A stretch of DNA of 64,000 nucleotides from JAOBAU01 sp034667465 (GTDB taxonomy: Bacteria > Acidobacteriota > Thermoanaerobaculia > Gp7-AA8). Under the pieces are notes generated by a model. That model saw nothing but the letters and a program-made list of their open reading frames with translations. It did no database searches and had not been told where the DNA came from. A program made the position numbers and the translations under genes. The DNA lies in NCBI GenBank assembly GCA_034667465.1, contig JAXDJV010000025.1, positions 336,752 to 400,751 on the forward strand. The letters are read 5' to 3'. Shown piece after piece: positions 49,775 to 58,837 of the stretch (positions within the stretch are counted from its first letter, which is position 1; the number at the start of each line of letters is the position of its first letter).

Positions 49775-52290
49775 GGCTCGGCGCGCACGCCGCCGACCGG
49801 CCCGCTGCCGCCGTAAATCTCGCCGTAGCGCGCGTAGCTGTTCATCACCTTGCGCACGTACTGCTTCGTCTCGTCGAAGTTGATCGACGAGAGGAAGAAG
49901 TCTTCGCCGGCGGCAGGCGCGAAGCGCGACCAGAGCGCGACCTGATTCGGGCCGGCGTTGTACGCGGCGGCGGCTTTGTAACGATCGCCGCCGAATTTCT
50001 CCGTCAGCTCGCTGATGTATTTCGCGCCGAGGCGGATGATCACGCGAGGGTCGTAAAGGTCCTCGGGTTGCACGTTGACGAGACCGACGTCGCGGCCGAT
50101 GTCACGCGCCGTCGTGATGATGAACTGCAGCAATCCGCGCGCGGCCGCTTCCGATTTCGCGCGCGGATTGAATCGCGATTCCTCGCGCATGATCGACAGC
50201 ACAAGCGTCGGATCTGCGCCGTACTTTTTTGCATCCTCGGTGATGAAGCCGAAGAAGTAGCGCGGATAGAGCAGCTCGCGAACGGACATCGGCAGCAGCT
50301 CCGGCAGGTAATCGCGCGGCACGGAGTTCATCAGCACTTCGATCGCGTAAATCGACTGCTTCGATGCGCCGCCGCGATTCAGCGCGAGCGATTGCGTCAA
50401 CCCCGCGCGCGCCGGTTGCAACGGATAGCGGCGCGGAATCTCATCGATCGCTTCGTCGAACAGTCCCATCGCCATCAGCTGCGTTGCGCGATCGGCATTC
50501 GGCGCCAGCGGAAACCGCGGCGTCGGCAGCGGCGCGAGCTCGAGGATTGCGCGATACGCGGGAAGCTGCTCGTAAATCGATGCGAGCCGTTTCAGCTCGA
50601 CGTCACGATTGCGCGATGAGAGGAGGATGCGATCGGTCTCGATGCGTCGGGCATCTTCGAACTTCTTCGCGGCGATGAGTTGCGCGACCTGCTGCTCGCG
50701 CGCGGCAAGCTCCTGCGCGACGCGTGACGCCATCGACGGCGCTTCGATTCGCGCGCGTGCAAAGTATGCGAAGTGCGTCGGCACCGGCGCGCGCAGCACG
50801 GTGAGATACGTTTCGAACGCCGCGTGCGGGTTCGTTCGTTCCAGCGCGCGAGCGCGCCAGTACGCGAGCTCGGGCCCGTCGTACTTGTCGAGCAGCGCCG
50901 GCGGAATCGCGTTCAGCGCGCCGAGCGCCGCACTGTCGTTGTTCGCCGCGATTATGTAGATCGCCCACGCCAGCGAAGCTTCGACGATCGCGTGATCGCG
51001 CGGCCAGCCGGCGCGAATGGCATTCAGATCGGCTGCCGCAGCCGCGACGCGTTTCGCTTTCAGCCGCGTTCGCAAACGCTGCGTCAGCGCTGCCGCGGTT
51101 GACGGAAAGCGTCCCGGGACGGCGATCGACTGCGTCATCAGCTGTTCCGCGCCCGCGTCGTCGTTCTGTAATTGCGCGGCCCGCGCCGCGTGCCAGAGAA
51201 AGGTCGATTTCCATCGCAGATCGCGCGTCTCGTTCGCGCCGCGCAGATACGTTTGCCGTGCGTTCGCGTATTGCTCCGCGCCGAACAAGCTGCGGCCGAT
51301 TCCGAAGAGGAGATCGTTGCGATCGGGACCGGCAGACCGAACGACCGCGGGCGCAGCCGGTTTCGGTTTCGCGGGCGCCGCTTTCTTCTTCAGGGGAACT
51401 TTCTTCTTCACCGCGAGCATCGCCGCATGCGCGGGCTGCGGCGTTCCGAGCGCGAGCGACAGCACGGCAACCGCGCGATCGTAATGACGATGATTACGAA
51501 ACGACTCGCCGAGCATCACCCACTGCGGCGCGTTCATCCGTCGCAACAGTTCGGGACGATCGAGCGCGCGGCTGACGCGATCGGATGGATCGTCGGTCGT
51601 GCCGCCGCGCAGCAACGTAAGACCACGCGTAAGCGCACCGTTCAAATCACCGCTGCGGACGAGCGCTTCGACGATGTGCGCATCGAGATCGCGCCGGCGC
51701 GCGGTCGGCGCCGACGCATAAACACGCGCCGCCAGTTCCAGCAGCGGCTTCGTGTCCTTCAGCGACGCGCGCCACTCCGTCTCATCATCGAGCGCTTCAT
51801 CGCGATAGAGCGAATTCGGCGCGCCGGCGATCAGCTCCGTCCGATGCGCACTCGCCGCCGCATGATCGTCATTCGAATCATCGAGCTCCGCCTGGTGATA
51901 CAGCGCGAGATCGCGATACCGGTTGCCCGCCGCGAGATACGGCGCGAGCTTCTTCGCCGCGCCGCTCGCATCGTTATTCTCGATGCGCGCCCGCGCATGC
52001 AGATACGCGAGCGAGTTCTGCGCATACAAGTCGGGATGCTGCACCTCGATCCTGTCGAGCAGCGCATCGAGATCGCTCCACCGTTCCGCCGCGCCAAGGT
52101 AGCGAAACTGCTCCGACCACTCCCCGATCGGCCGCACCTCCGCACTCGGCGCCTTCGCCTTCGTCTCGGCCGGCGCAGCACGAAACACGCGGCGTCGCGC
52201 CACGCGCTGCCGCGATGCGACAATCGCAATGACCGCAACGATGACAATGATCGCGACAACACTCGCGATCGCAATGATCCGCTTTCTCAA
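49771..52290 (-). CDS. slt: Soluble lytic murein transglycosylase (Slt70-like)
   Basis: This is an 839-residue periplasmic enzyme that cleaves peptidoglycan to 1,6-anhydro products. An N-terminal hydrophobic helix (IIAIASVVAIIVIVAVIAIVA) exports or anchors it. A long alpha-superhelical region with TPR-like units (about 55-650) follows. The C-terminal SLT domain carries the catalytic Glu in MREESRFNPRAKS, then GLLQFI and AAAYNAGPNQVALW. A KKKVPLKKKAAPAK-type basic linker is near residue 300. Its stop overlaps the convergent bshA stop. Confidence 0.92.
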   Translation of the reverse strand: MRKRIIAIASVVAIIVIVAVIAIVASRQRVARRRVFRAAPAETKAKAPSAEVRPIGEWSEQFRYLGAAERWSDLDALLDRIEVQHPDLYAQNSLAYLHARARIENNDASGAAKKLAPYLAAGNRYRDLALYHQAELDDSNDDHAAASAHRTELIAGAPNSLYRDEALDDETEWRASLKDTKPLLELAARVYASAPTARRRDLDAHIVEALVRSGDLNGALTRGLTLLRGGTTDDPSDRVSRALDRPELLRRMNAPQWVMLGESFRNHRHYDRAVAVLSLALGTPQPAHAAMLAVKKKVPLKKKAAPAKPKPAAPAVVRSAGPDRNDLLFGIGRSLFGAEQYANARQTYLRGANETRDLRWKSTFLWHAARAAQLQNDDAGAEQLMTQSIAVPGRFPSTAAALTQRLRTRLKAKRVAAAAADLNAIRAGWPRDHAIVEASLAWAIYIIAANNDSAALGALNAIPPALLDKYDGPELAYWRARALERTNPHAAFETYLTVLRAPVPTHFAYFARARIEAPSMASRVAQELAAREQQVAQLIAAKKFEDARRIETDRILLSSRNRDVELKRLASIYEQLPAYRAILELAPLPTPRFPLAPNADRATQLMAMGLFDEAIDEIPRRYPLQPARAGLTQSLALNRGGASKQSIYAIEVLMNSVPRDYLPELLPMSVRELLYPRYFFGFITEDAKKYGADPTLVLSIMREESRFNPRAKSEAAARGLLQFIITTARDIGRDVGLVNVQPEDLYDPRVIIRLGAKYISELTEKFGGDRYKAAAAYNAGPNQVALWSRFAPAAGEDFFLSSINFDETKQYVRKVMNSYARYGEIYGGSGPVGGVRAEP

Positions 52291-52327
52291 ACGGAAGGGG
52301 TCGGTGCAAGGGTGAAACCACTAACCC

Positions 52328-52464
52328 GGTGCTGAGTGCTGGGTGCTGGGTGCTGGGTGCTGGGTGCTGAGTCACGCTGCGCGACGGCGAGACTGTTGGT
52401 CGAGGCGAAGCGACTCAGCACTCTGCACTCAGCACTCAGCACTCAGCACTCAGCACTCAGCACC
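52328..52464. repeat. Heptamer inverted-array repeat (family 2, copy 3)
   Basis: About five GGGTGCT/GAGTGCT units face about six AGCACTC units around a roughly 45 bp centre. The right end GCACCTTCA reads on the minus strand as the TGA stop of the next gene followed by AGGTGC, as at copy 1. It lies between the slt start and that gene. Confidence 0.9.
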
Positions 52465-52465
52465 T

Positions 52466-52924
52466 TCACTCCTCGACCAGCGTCCCCGTCAACACCGCAT
52501 TCGGCGCTCGCCGCACAATCTCGGCCCTCGCGATCGCGTAGCCGAGGATCGCGTCGACCAGCATCCGCCGTCCGTCGCGACCGAGCAGAATCAGGACGCG
52601 CTTGCGGATCTCGCGCACTTCCACGATGTCTTCCCATCGCATCCAGCGGCCCTGGCGGCCGAACAGCTTCAGCAGCTTGTTCTCGTACATCACGCCGTCT
52701 TCGCTGAAGTAGATGTGATCGCCGTATTGCACGGCGGCGGCGGCAACCGTTCCGAGAAAGAGGAGAATCAGTCCGGTCAGCGGCAGCGGGGAAATCTCTT
52801 TGACGCCGCGGGCGAGATAGTCGAAGACCAGCGCGGCCGACCCGAACATCGCCGCGCAGGAGATCAAACGCGCTACCGGTGTCCGGTCGAACTTCAGGAT
52901 CTTCCGCGGCATCGCGCGAATCAT
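52466..52924 (-). CDS. Membrane protein with PH-like domain
   Basis: This 152-residue protein has two membrane helices (about 20-36 and 48-68). The following region (IYFSEDGVMYENKLLKLFGRQGRWMRWEDIVEVREI) resembles bacterial PH-like YdbT/bPH2 domains that sit on the membrane face. Start could be MIRAMPRKIL (52924) or MPRKIL (52912). It diverges from proS. The function is unknown. Confidence 0.65.
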   Translation of the reverse strand: MIRAMPRKILKFDRTPVARLISCAAMFGSAALVFDYLARGVKEISPLPLTGLILLFLGTVAAAAVQYGDHIYFSEDGVMYENKLLKLFGRQGRWMRWEDIVEVREIRKRVLILLGRDGRRMLVDAILGYAIARAEIVRRAPNAVLTGTLVEE

Positions 52925-52994
52925 AAATCGGCGAAAGGCGCGCAATCGCCCGCTCGGTTACAATTCGCCACTTTTTGGCGGCAGGAAGAACAAC

Positions 52995-54704
52995 ATGCGC
53001 TGGACCCGATACTTCATCAATACGTTGCGCGAAGTTCCCGCCGACGCGGACGTCGTCAGCCAGAGGCTGATGATGCGCGCCGGCATGATCCGTAAAGTCG
53101 CGGCCGGTATCTACACCTACCTGCCGCTCGGCCTCCGCTCCATCCGCAAGCTCGAAGCGATCGTCCGCGAAGAGATGAATCGCGCCGGCGCGGTCGAGCT
53201 GTTGATGCCCGCCATTCAGCCGGCCGAGCTCTGGATGGAATCCGGCCGCTGGCAGAAGTACGGAAAAGAGCTGCTGCGGATCAAAGACCGCCACGAACGC
53301 GATTTCATCTTCGGGCCGACGCACGAGGAGGTCATCACCGACACGGTGCGCGACGGCGTCTCGTCGTATCGCCAGCTGCCGGTCAACCTCTATCAGATCC
53401 AGACCAAGTTCCGTGACGAAGTCCGTCCGCGTTTCGGTCTCATGCGCGGACGCGAATTCATCATGAAGGACGCGTACTCGTTCCACACGTCGCGCGAATC
53501 GCTCGACGAAACATACGAATCGATGCGCACCGCATACAGCGCGATCTTCAATCGCTGCGCGCTCGATCACGTCCCGGTCGAAGCCGACACCGGCAACATC
53601 GGCGGCTCCGCATCGCACGAGTTCATGGTGCTCGCGCAATCGGGCGAGGATGCGGTCGTCTCGTGTCCGTCGTGCCGCTACGGCGCGAACATCGAGAAGG
53701 CGACGTCAAAGTTCTACGACGCCGATGCGCAGCCGGCAGCGGTCGAAGAGCTCGCGCCGATTCACACGCCCGGCACGAAGTCGATCGACGACGTCGGCCG
53801 CTTCCTCGGCAAGCCGACGTCGCAGCTCGTGAAGACGCTCGTCTTTCAAACCGAGAACGGCGCCGTCATGGTGCTCGTCCGCGGCGATCGTGAAGGAAGC
53901 GAGATCAAAATCAAAAACCATCTCGGTGTGAACGCGCTCGAGATGCTCGGCGACGCCGATTTTGAATCGTCAACGGGCGCTCCGATCGGCTACTGCGGTC
54001 CGGTCGGCACGAAGTGCCTGCGCGTGCTCGCCGACTCATCGCTGAAAGGCCGCACGAACTGGGTCGTCGGCGGCAACAAAGTCGACACGCATCTCGGCGG
54101 CGCGAATCCCGGCCGCGATTTTCCGGAGCCGGAGTACGGCGACTTCACCGTCGTCTTCGCCGGCGATCCCTGCCCGCGCTGCGGCACCGAACTGCAGATC
54201 CATCGCGGCATCGAAGTCGGTCACGTCTTCAAGCTCGGCACGAAGTACTCCGAATCGATGAACTGCGTCTATCTCGACGAGAAGGGCGAGCGCCAGCCGA
54301 TGATCATGGGCTGCTACGGCCTCGGCATCGGACGAACCGTCGCATCGGCGATCGAACAGAGCCACGACGACGACGGCATCATCTGGCCGATGCCGATCGC
54401 ACCGTTCGAAGTCGTCGTCACCAGCGTCGGCAAAGACGAAGCGGTCGTGAAGATGGCGACGGAGTTGTACGAGAAGCTGCTCGCCGCTGGCGTCGACGTG
54501 CTGTTCGACGATCGCGACGAACGTCCAGGCGTGAAGTTCAAGGACGCCGATCTGATCGGCTTCCCGCTGCGCATCGCGGTCGGCGCGAAGAGCCTCGCGA
54601 ATGGCCACGTTGAATTTAGTTTGCGGAAGGACCGCGTGAAGCAGCTGCTCTCGCCGGAGGAAGCGCTCGCGAAGACGATCGACGCAGCGTCATCCCGAGC
54701 GTAG
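52995..54704 (+). CDS. proS: Prolyl-tRNA synthetase (bacterial type)
   Basis: ProS charges tRNA-Pro. The 569-residue length and the inserted editing domain (about 225-380) define the bacterial type. Class II motif 1 and 2 regions (PAIQPAELWMESGRW, FIFGPTHEEVITD, FRDEVRPRFGLMRGREFIMKDAYSF) and motif 3 (GCYGLGIGRTVASAIEQ) are all present. A TACAAT box at 52959 and an AGGAAG site precede the ATG. The last residues SSRA and the TAG stop are provided by a palindromic repeat. Confidence 0.96.
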   Translation: MRWTRYFINTLREVPADADVVSQRLMMRAGMIRKVAAGIYTYLPLGLRSIRKLEAIVREEMNRAGAVELLMPAIQPAELWMESGRWQKYGKELLRIKDRHERDFIFGPTHEEVITDTVRDGVSSYRQLPVNLYQIQTKFRDEVRPRFGLMRGREFIMKDAYSFHTSRESLDETYESMRTAYSAIFNRCALDHVPVEADTGNIGGSASHEFMVLAQSGEDAVVSCPSCRYGANIEKATSKFYDADAQPAAVEELAPIHTPGTKSIDDVGRFLGKPTSQLVKTLVFQTENGAVMVLVRGDREGSEIKIKNHLGVNALEMLGDADFESSTGAPIGYCGPVGTKCLRVLADSSLKGRTNWVVGGNKVDTHLGGANPGRDFPEPEYGDFTVVFAGDPCPRCGTELQIHRGIEVGHVFKLGTKYSESMNCVYLDEKGERQPMIMGCYGLGIGRTVASAIEQSHDDDGIIWPMPIAPFEVVVTSVGKDEAVVKMATELYEKLLAAGVDVLFDDRDERPGVKFKDADLIGFPLRIAVGAKSLANGHVEFSLRKDRVKQLLSPEEALAKTIDAASSRA

Positions 54705-54783
54705 CGAGGGATCCGGGCGGGCGGCGCGAGGCAACTGTTTCGCCCGCCGCCCACGCAGATCCCTCGCTGACGCTCGGGATGAC
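54689..54783. repeat. Palindromic repeat family 1, copy 7
   Basis: It spans GTCATCCCGAGCG to CGCTCGGGATGAC with inner arms GGGCGGGCGGCGC and GCCGCCCACGC. It supplies the proS stop and precedes the FadL-like gene by about 50 bp. Confidence 0.9.
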
Positions 54784-54831
54784 ATCGGGCGCTCTGCTAT
54801 CCTTCCGACAGATTCAAATCGGAGGATTTAC

Positions 54832-56235
54832 ATGCGCAGGACGCTCTTGCTCGTCGCACTCTGCACCGCCATCGCACTGCCCGCGGTCGCGCAGAACACC
54901 GACATCGAATCCCTCTCCGGTCTGCAGTTCAATTTCGGTAATCCCGGTGCCCGCTCTCTCGGCATGGGCGGCGCGTTCCTCGGCCTCGCCGACGACGCGT
55001 CGGCCGCGGAAGCAAATCCGGCCGGTCTGACGATCCTGCGCAAGCCGGAAGTCTCGATCGAAGGGCGCAACTATCTCGAACAGCAGCTCCTCACGACCAG
55101 CGGTACGTTCCCGAACACGTCGCGCACCGCATTCACGCACTACAGCAATCGCGCGGAAGTGACGTTCGCCAGCTTCGTCTATCCGATCAAAAACTTCGCG
55201 ATCGCCGCCTACTACCACGAGCCGCTGCGCAACATCGGCGCGGGTCAGGTCGTGCCGGTTCGCAACGAGTTCACCGGCAGGATCGAAACGAACGTTCCCG
55301 ATTTCTATCTGCCGAAAGGCGGCGGCGATCCGATCAGCGCCGCCGATTGCACGGCGCTCCGCAATCGCACCGGCGACCTCTTCGCCTGCCAGCAGTTCGT
55401 CGTCAAACCGTTCCTCACCGCCGTCGACATTCAGCAGCGGACGTACGGCATCGCCGGCGCGTGGCAGATCGGCAAGCTGTCGCTCGGCGGCGCCGTTCGG
55501 TATCAGACGTTCAAAGAAGACGCGTTCACGTTCCGCGTCACCAGCACGTTCGACTTCGACAGCATCCTTCGCCAGTCGACCGGCGATCTGCAGCCGAACG
55601 GCGAGATCAAACCGAAGGACGAGCACGACGTCACGTTCTCCGGCGGCTTCAAGTGGGCGCCGAACGACAAGTGGTCGATCGGCGGCGTTTACAAACAGGG
55701 ACCGAAGTTCCTCTCGCCGCTCTACGGCGCGAACGCCGCGACGAAGTTCGCGTACGTAAACGCGGCCGATACGACGTTCCACGTTCCCGACATCGCCGGC
55801 CTCGGCGTTTCGTTCCGCCCGATTCCGGTGCTCACGATCAACGCTGACGCCGTGCGCGTGAAGTACTCGAATCTCATCGATGATTTCGTGACGACCGTCG
55901 GCGATTTCCAGTCCGCCGGCATCACCGATCCGTACAAAGTCAACGACGTCATCGAGCTTCACCTCGGCGGCGAATACTTCTTCTCGACGAAGATTCCGTT
56001 CGCGCTCCGCGCCGGTTACTGGCGCGACCCCGCGCACGCGATCGAATACGCGGGACCGCTCGGACTGCCGGGCGGTGAAGGCGTCGCCGCGGCGCTGCTC
56101 TATCCCAAAGGCGAATCGCAGAATCACATCGCCGTCGGCGCCGGATTCGCGTGGCCGCGATTCCAGATCGATCTCGCGTACGACACGTCGAAGCACTACA
56201 AAGTCGGCTCGGTCTCGATGGTGACGCGCTTCTAA
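54832..56235 (+). CDS. OmpP1/FadL-type outer-membrane transporter
   Basis: This 467-residue outer-membrane barrel takes up hydrophobic compounds. A signal peptide (residues 1-21, ending AVAQ) is followed by GARSLGMGGAFLGLADDASAAEANPAGL, the hallmark of FadL/OmpP1 N-termini. Many amphipathic strands follow, and the last residue is Phe. It has a GGAGG site. The gene converges with the GT39-like gene, the stop codons overlapping. FadL relatives import fatty acids or aromatics, which could serve the catabolic genes downstream, but this is not shown. Confidence 0.9.
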   Translation: MRRTLLLVALCTAIALPAVAQNTDIESLSGLQFNFGNPGARSLGMGGAFLGLADDASAAEANPAGLTILRKPEVSIEGRNYLEQQLLTTSGTFPNTSRTAFTHYSNRAEVTFASFVYPIKNFAIAAYYHEPLRNIGAGQVVPVRNEFTGRIETNVPDFYLPKGGGDPISAADCTALRNRTGDLFACQQFVVKPFLTAVDIQQRTYGIAGAWQIGKLSLGGAVRYQTFKEDAFTFRVTSTFDFDSILRQSTGDLQPNGEIKPKDEHDVTFSGGFKWAPNDKWSIGGVYKQGPKFLSPLYGANAATKFAYVNAADTTFHVPDIAGLGVSFRPIPVLTINADAVRVKYSNLIDDFVTTVGDFQSAGITDPYKVNDVIELHLGGEYFFSTKIPFALRAGYWRDPAHAIEYAGPLGLPGGEGVAAALLYPKGESQNHIAVGAGFAWPRFQIDLAYDTSKHYKVGSVSMVTRF

Positions 56236-58022
56236 TTCGGCACGAACGGACGAAACGACGGCATGTGCGTCGTCCGCAGCGCGAGCGAGTCGAGCGACAC
56301 GCCGCGCGGCGGCTGACGGAACAGCCGCAGGTCGTCACCCGGAACGAGAAACAGCCCGAGCGGCTGCGAGGTCGTCGCAACGACACGCAGCCGCTCTTTT
56401 TTTTGGAGCAGCAACACGCCGTTCGTGACGTCGCGCGGCGCGCCGTCGACGCTCCACTGCAGCGTCGCTCCTTCGATCAGTGAGACCGGCGGCAACGCGA
56501 TCTCTGCCTGCGCGCCGTCGAGGAACCACGGATGCTGCGCCAGTCGCGGCGACGCGTAAATCCGATAGCGGCCGTTCGCCGGCACGACCCACTCCGCGCT
56601 CGGCGCCGACGGCGTCAGTCGCGCGTTCGGCGCCGGCAACCAGAGCTCGTGCCATCGCGGCACGTAATGCCGCCGCAGAAGCGTGAGCAACCGCGGATGT
56701 TCGCGCATGTAAATCAGCACGTTGAGATCGGCGATGAATGCCGCTGGCGGTTCCTGCATCACCTGCGCGACGTCGTACGGCTCGATCAATTTCCGCGGCT
56801 CGAGCTGCCGCACGAGATCGGGCACGAACCAGTAGCGATACGCCGGCTCGCGCCGCAGCGCCCAGCCGATGCCGTCGAAAACGCGATCGCCCGGCGCCGT
56901 GCGGCGATCGACCTCGCGCATGATGAAATCCTGGTACGCGCGGTCTTCCCCTTTGCCGCGAAAAACTGCCGCGCACGAAGAGGCGATCGCGCAGACGATG
57001 ACGGTCGCGACGATCGCGCGTTCGCGGCCGAGCCATTCGATCGCGGTGGCGATCAGCGGCAACATCATCACCACGACGATCTCGAAGTGATAGTTGTAGA
57101 TGAAGTTCATCTTCGCGATGAACGCGAGGTTCGCGATCGACAGCACCGCGAGGATGAAACGCTGATCGCGAAGTTGCGCGCGACGCAGCGCGAGGATGAG
57201 TCCGAGCGTGCCAAAGATGAGAAGTGCGATGCCGCCGAGATCGATCGTGGCGGGATTGAAGCGATCGCCGGCCGGCGCCTTGATGCTCACGCCGAACGAG
57301 AGAAGCAGGCGGTGAAAGAACGCATGCGGCACCATCGCGCCGTAACGATCGGCGAGCAGATTGTCGAACCAGAGATGTCGGATCGCGTCGCGAAGTGAAT
57401 GCGTCGCCAGCGCGTACGCGCCGAACAGCGCGAGCACCGACGCAACGCCGGCGCTCAGCCAGCCGATTGCGCGCGGCGCGATGACGACGCCGGCGATTGC
57501 GGTGAGCGCGAGGAGCGGCCCGAGGCGGAGGTTCGCGAGTCCGGCGAACGCGAGGAATGCGCCGGCGGCGAATGCGAGCCGCGGTCGCGCCGGCATCCGC
57601 TGCAGCATCACCAGCGCCGCCGCATACAACGCGCAGCCCGGGACGTCGACGCGGTATTCGACCGCGGCGATCATCAGGAACGAGCTCGACACCGCGATCG
57701 CGATCGCGGCCCAGCGTGCGAATCTGCCGATGCCGGCGTCGCGCATCCAGATCGACATCAGCGCGAACGCCGCGATCCAGAGCGGGATCTGCGCGACGCG
57801 CATCGTCACGATCGCCCAGCCGTCGGCGCTGCGCGTCAGCGCCGCGACCGGCGCGAAGAGGAACCACTGCAGCGGCGTGTGATGCTCGAAGAAATCGCGA
57901 AACGGAACGAAGCCGCGGCGAACGAAATCGGTCGCGCGGAAAAATTCGATCTCATCCCAGTTCAGCGGATGGAGCCAGAGCACGTTGAGCAGACGAACCG
58001 CGATCGCCGCACACGCGGTCAT
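56232..58022 (-). CDS. GT39-like membrane glycosyltransferase
   Basis: This is a 596-residue multi-helix protein with about nine to ten membrane segments up to residue 370 and a periplasmic C-terminal part (about 430-596). The first loop has NWDEIEFFR, a D-E pair typical of lipid-linked-sugar transferases such as ArnT/PMT. I start at MTACAAIAVRL; the 58 upstream in-frame codons read through a palindromic repeat and are not expected. The donor and acceptor are unknown. Confidence 0.75.
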   Translation of the reverse strand: MTACAAIAVRLLNVLWLHPLNWDEIEFFRATDFVRRGFVPFRDFFEHHTPLQWFLFAPVAALTRSADGWAIVTMRVAQIPLWIAAFALMSIWMRDAGIGRFARWAAIAIAVSSSFLMIAAVEYRVDVPGCALYAAALVMLQRMPARPRLAFAAGAFLAFAGLANLRLGPLLALTAIAGVVIAPRAIGWLSAGVASVLALFGAYALATHSLRDAIRHLWFDNLLADRYGAMVPHAFFHRLLLSFGVSIKAPAGDRFNPATIDLGGIALLIFGTLGLILALRRAQLRDQRFILAVLSIANLAFIAKMNFIYNYHFEIVVVMMLPLIATAIEWLGRERAIVATVIVCAIASSCAAVFRGKGEDRAYQDFIMREVDRRTAPGDRVFDGIGWALRREPAYRYWFVPDLVRQLEPRKLIEPYDVAQVMQEPPAAFIADLNVLIYMREHPRLLTLLRRHYVPRWHELWLPAPNARLTPSAPSAEWVVPANGRYRIYASPRLAQHPWFLDGAQAEIALPPVSLIEGATLQWSVDGAPRDVTNGVLLLQKKERLRVVATTSQPLGLFLVPGDDLRLFRQPPRGVSLDSLALRTTHMPSFRPFVPN

Positions 58023-58031
58023 GATGAGGCC

Positions 58032-58135
58032 GTCATCCCGAGCGGAGCGAGGGATCCGGGCGGGCGGTGCGGCAGGCAGCTCGCTCAATTCGCGCGCCCC
58101 GCCCGCGCGGATCCCTCGCTGCCGCTCGGGATGAC
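58032..58135. repeat. Palindromic repeat family 1, copy 8
   Basis: It spans GTCATCCCGAGCG to CGCTCGGGATGAC with inner arms GGGCGGGCGG and CCGCCCGCGC. It overlaps the 3' end of the dipeptidase gene and the region just upstream of the GT39-like start. Confidence 0.88.
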
Positions 58136-58816
58136 TTCCAGCGGTACGTCGAGCAACTCGAATCGCTCCCAGCCGCGATAGTCGAAGTGCCACCATTCGG
58201 ACGGCAGCGGCTCGAATCCGTTGCGCGTCAGCACGTCACGCAATCGCGCGCGGTTCGCGCGAACCTCCGGCGTCACATCATCGAAATCCTGCCGCGCGTG
58301 CGACGTGAAATCGTCATACGGCGTCGGCATCGCCAGCTCGCGTCCGGTCGCGAGCTCGATCAGCGTCACATCGACCGCGGCGCCGCGATTGTGTCGCGAG
58401 CCTTTCGCCGGATCGGCGACGAAATCGGGATTGCGGATCGGCTCCCACATTCGCTCGGTCACGCGATACGGACGATAGCCGTCGAAGACTTTTAACCCGA
58501 GGCCGGACTTTGCGAGCTCGCGTTGCGCGGATGCAAGGGACGTTGCGGCGGGACGGCGGAGGAACACCTTCGCGATCGGGTAGAGCTGTTCCTTCATGAA
58601 GTTGTTCGTCGTCGCGTAGCGAACGTCGAGCGCGATGGTCGGATCGATCGACGTCACCTCGACCAGCTCTTTGTCGCGATCGTGCGCCACGAGTTGCTGA
58701 TACGTCGCGACGCCGGGAACGACGCGCAGGCCGTAGCGATTCGGAGGGATGTCGACCGTCGCGCACGCGGCCAGCAGCAGCAGTAGCGTCGCGATTCGTT
58801 TGCTCGTCGTCCGCAT
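58085..58816 (-). CDS. D-alanyl-D-alanine dipeptidase (VanX/DdpX-like), probable lipoprotein
   Basis: This is a 243-residue zinc dipeptidase that hydrolyses D-Ala-D-Ala. The N-terminus has a hydrophobic signal and lipobox-like LLAAC near residue 17, so it is likely lipid-anchored. VanX-family motifs are present: LDVRYATTNNF, the zinc site SRHNRGAAVDVTL and EWWHFDY with the catalytic Glu and third ligand His. The C-terminal tail (EVIPSGSEGSARAGRAN) is encoded by the palindromic repeat in the second reading frame. With no vanH/vanA nearby a role in D-Ala-D-Ala turnover, not resistance, is more likely. Confidence 0.9.
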   Translation of the reverse strand: MRTTSKRIATLLLLLAACATVDIPPNRYGLRVVPGVATYQQLVAHDRDKELVEVTSIDPTIALDVRYATTNNFMKEQLYPIAKVFLRRPAATSLASAQRELAKSGLGLKVFDGYRPYRVTERMWEPIRNPDFVADPAKGSRHNRGAAVDVTLIELATGRELAMPTPYDDFTSHARQDFDDVTPEVRANRARLRDVLTRNGFEPLPSEWWHFDYRGWERFELLDVPLEVIPSGSEGSARAGRAN

Positions 58817-58828
58817 GTCGCCTAATGT
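58800..58828 (+). promoter_or_regulatory. Candidate promoter for the monooxygenase operon
   Basis: TTGCTC (58800-58805), a 17 bp spacer and TAATGT (58823-58828) precede ATG 58838 by 9 bp. The -10 is weak, but the spacing and missing Shine-Dalgarno fit the leaderless pattern of this genome. Confidence 0.35.
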
Positions 58829-58837
58829 ATCGCGACC

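Noticed and set aside
52328..52464. Possible CRISPR array
   Set aside because: The period is 7 bp, there are no unique spacers of 30 bp or so, and units invert at the centre. It is a palindromic tandem repeat.
54814..56196. Minus-strand ORF opposite the FadL-like gene
   Set aside because: Composition is antisense-like and the plus strand matches a known barrel family.
56232..58196. Longer N-terminus of the GT39-like protein
   Set aside because: The extra 58 codons are a read-through of a palindromic repeat and add no membrane segment; the Met at 58022 fits the topology.
58085..58816. Vancomycin resistance locus
   Set aside because: The VanX-like gene has no vanH, vanA or vanRS neighbour, so resistance is not supported; cell-wall dipeptide turnover is simpler.
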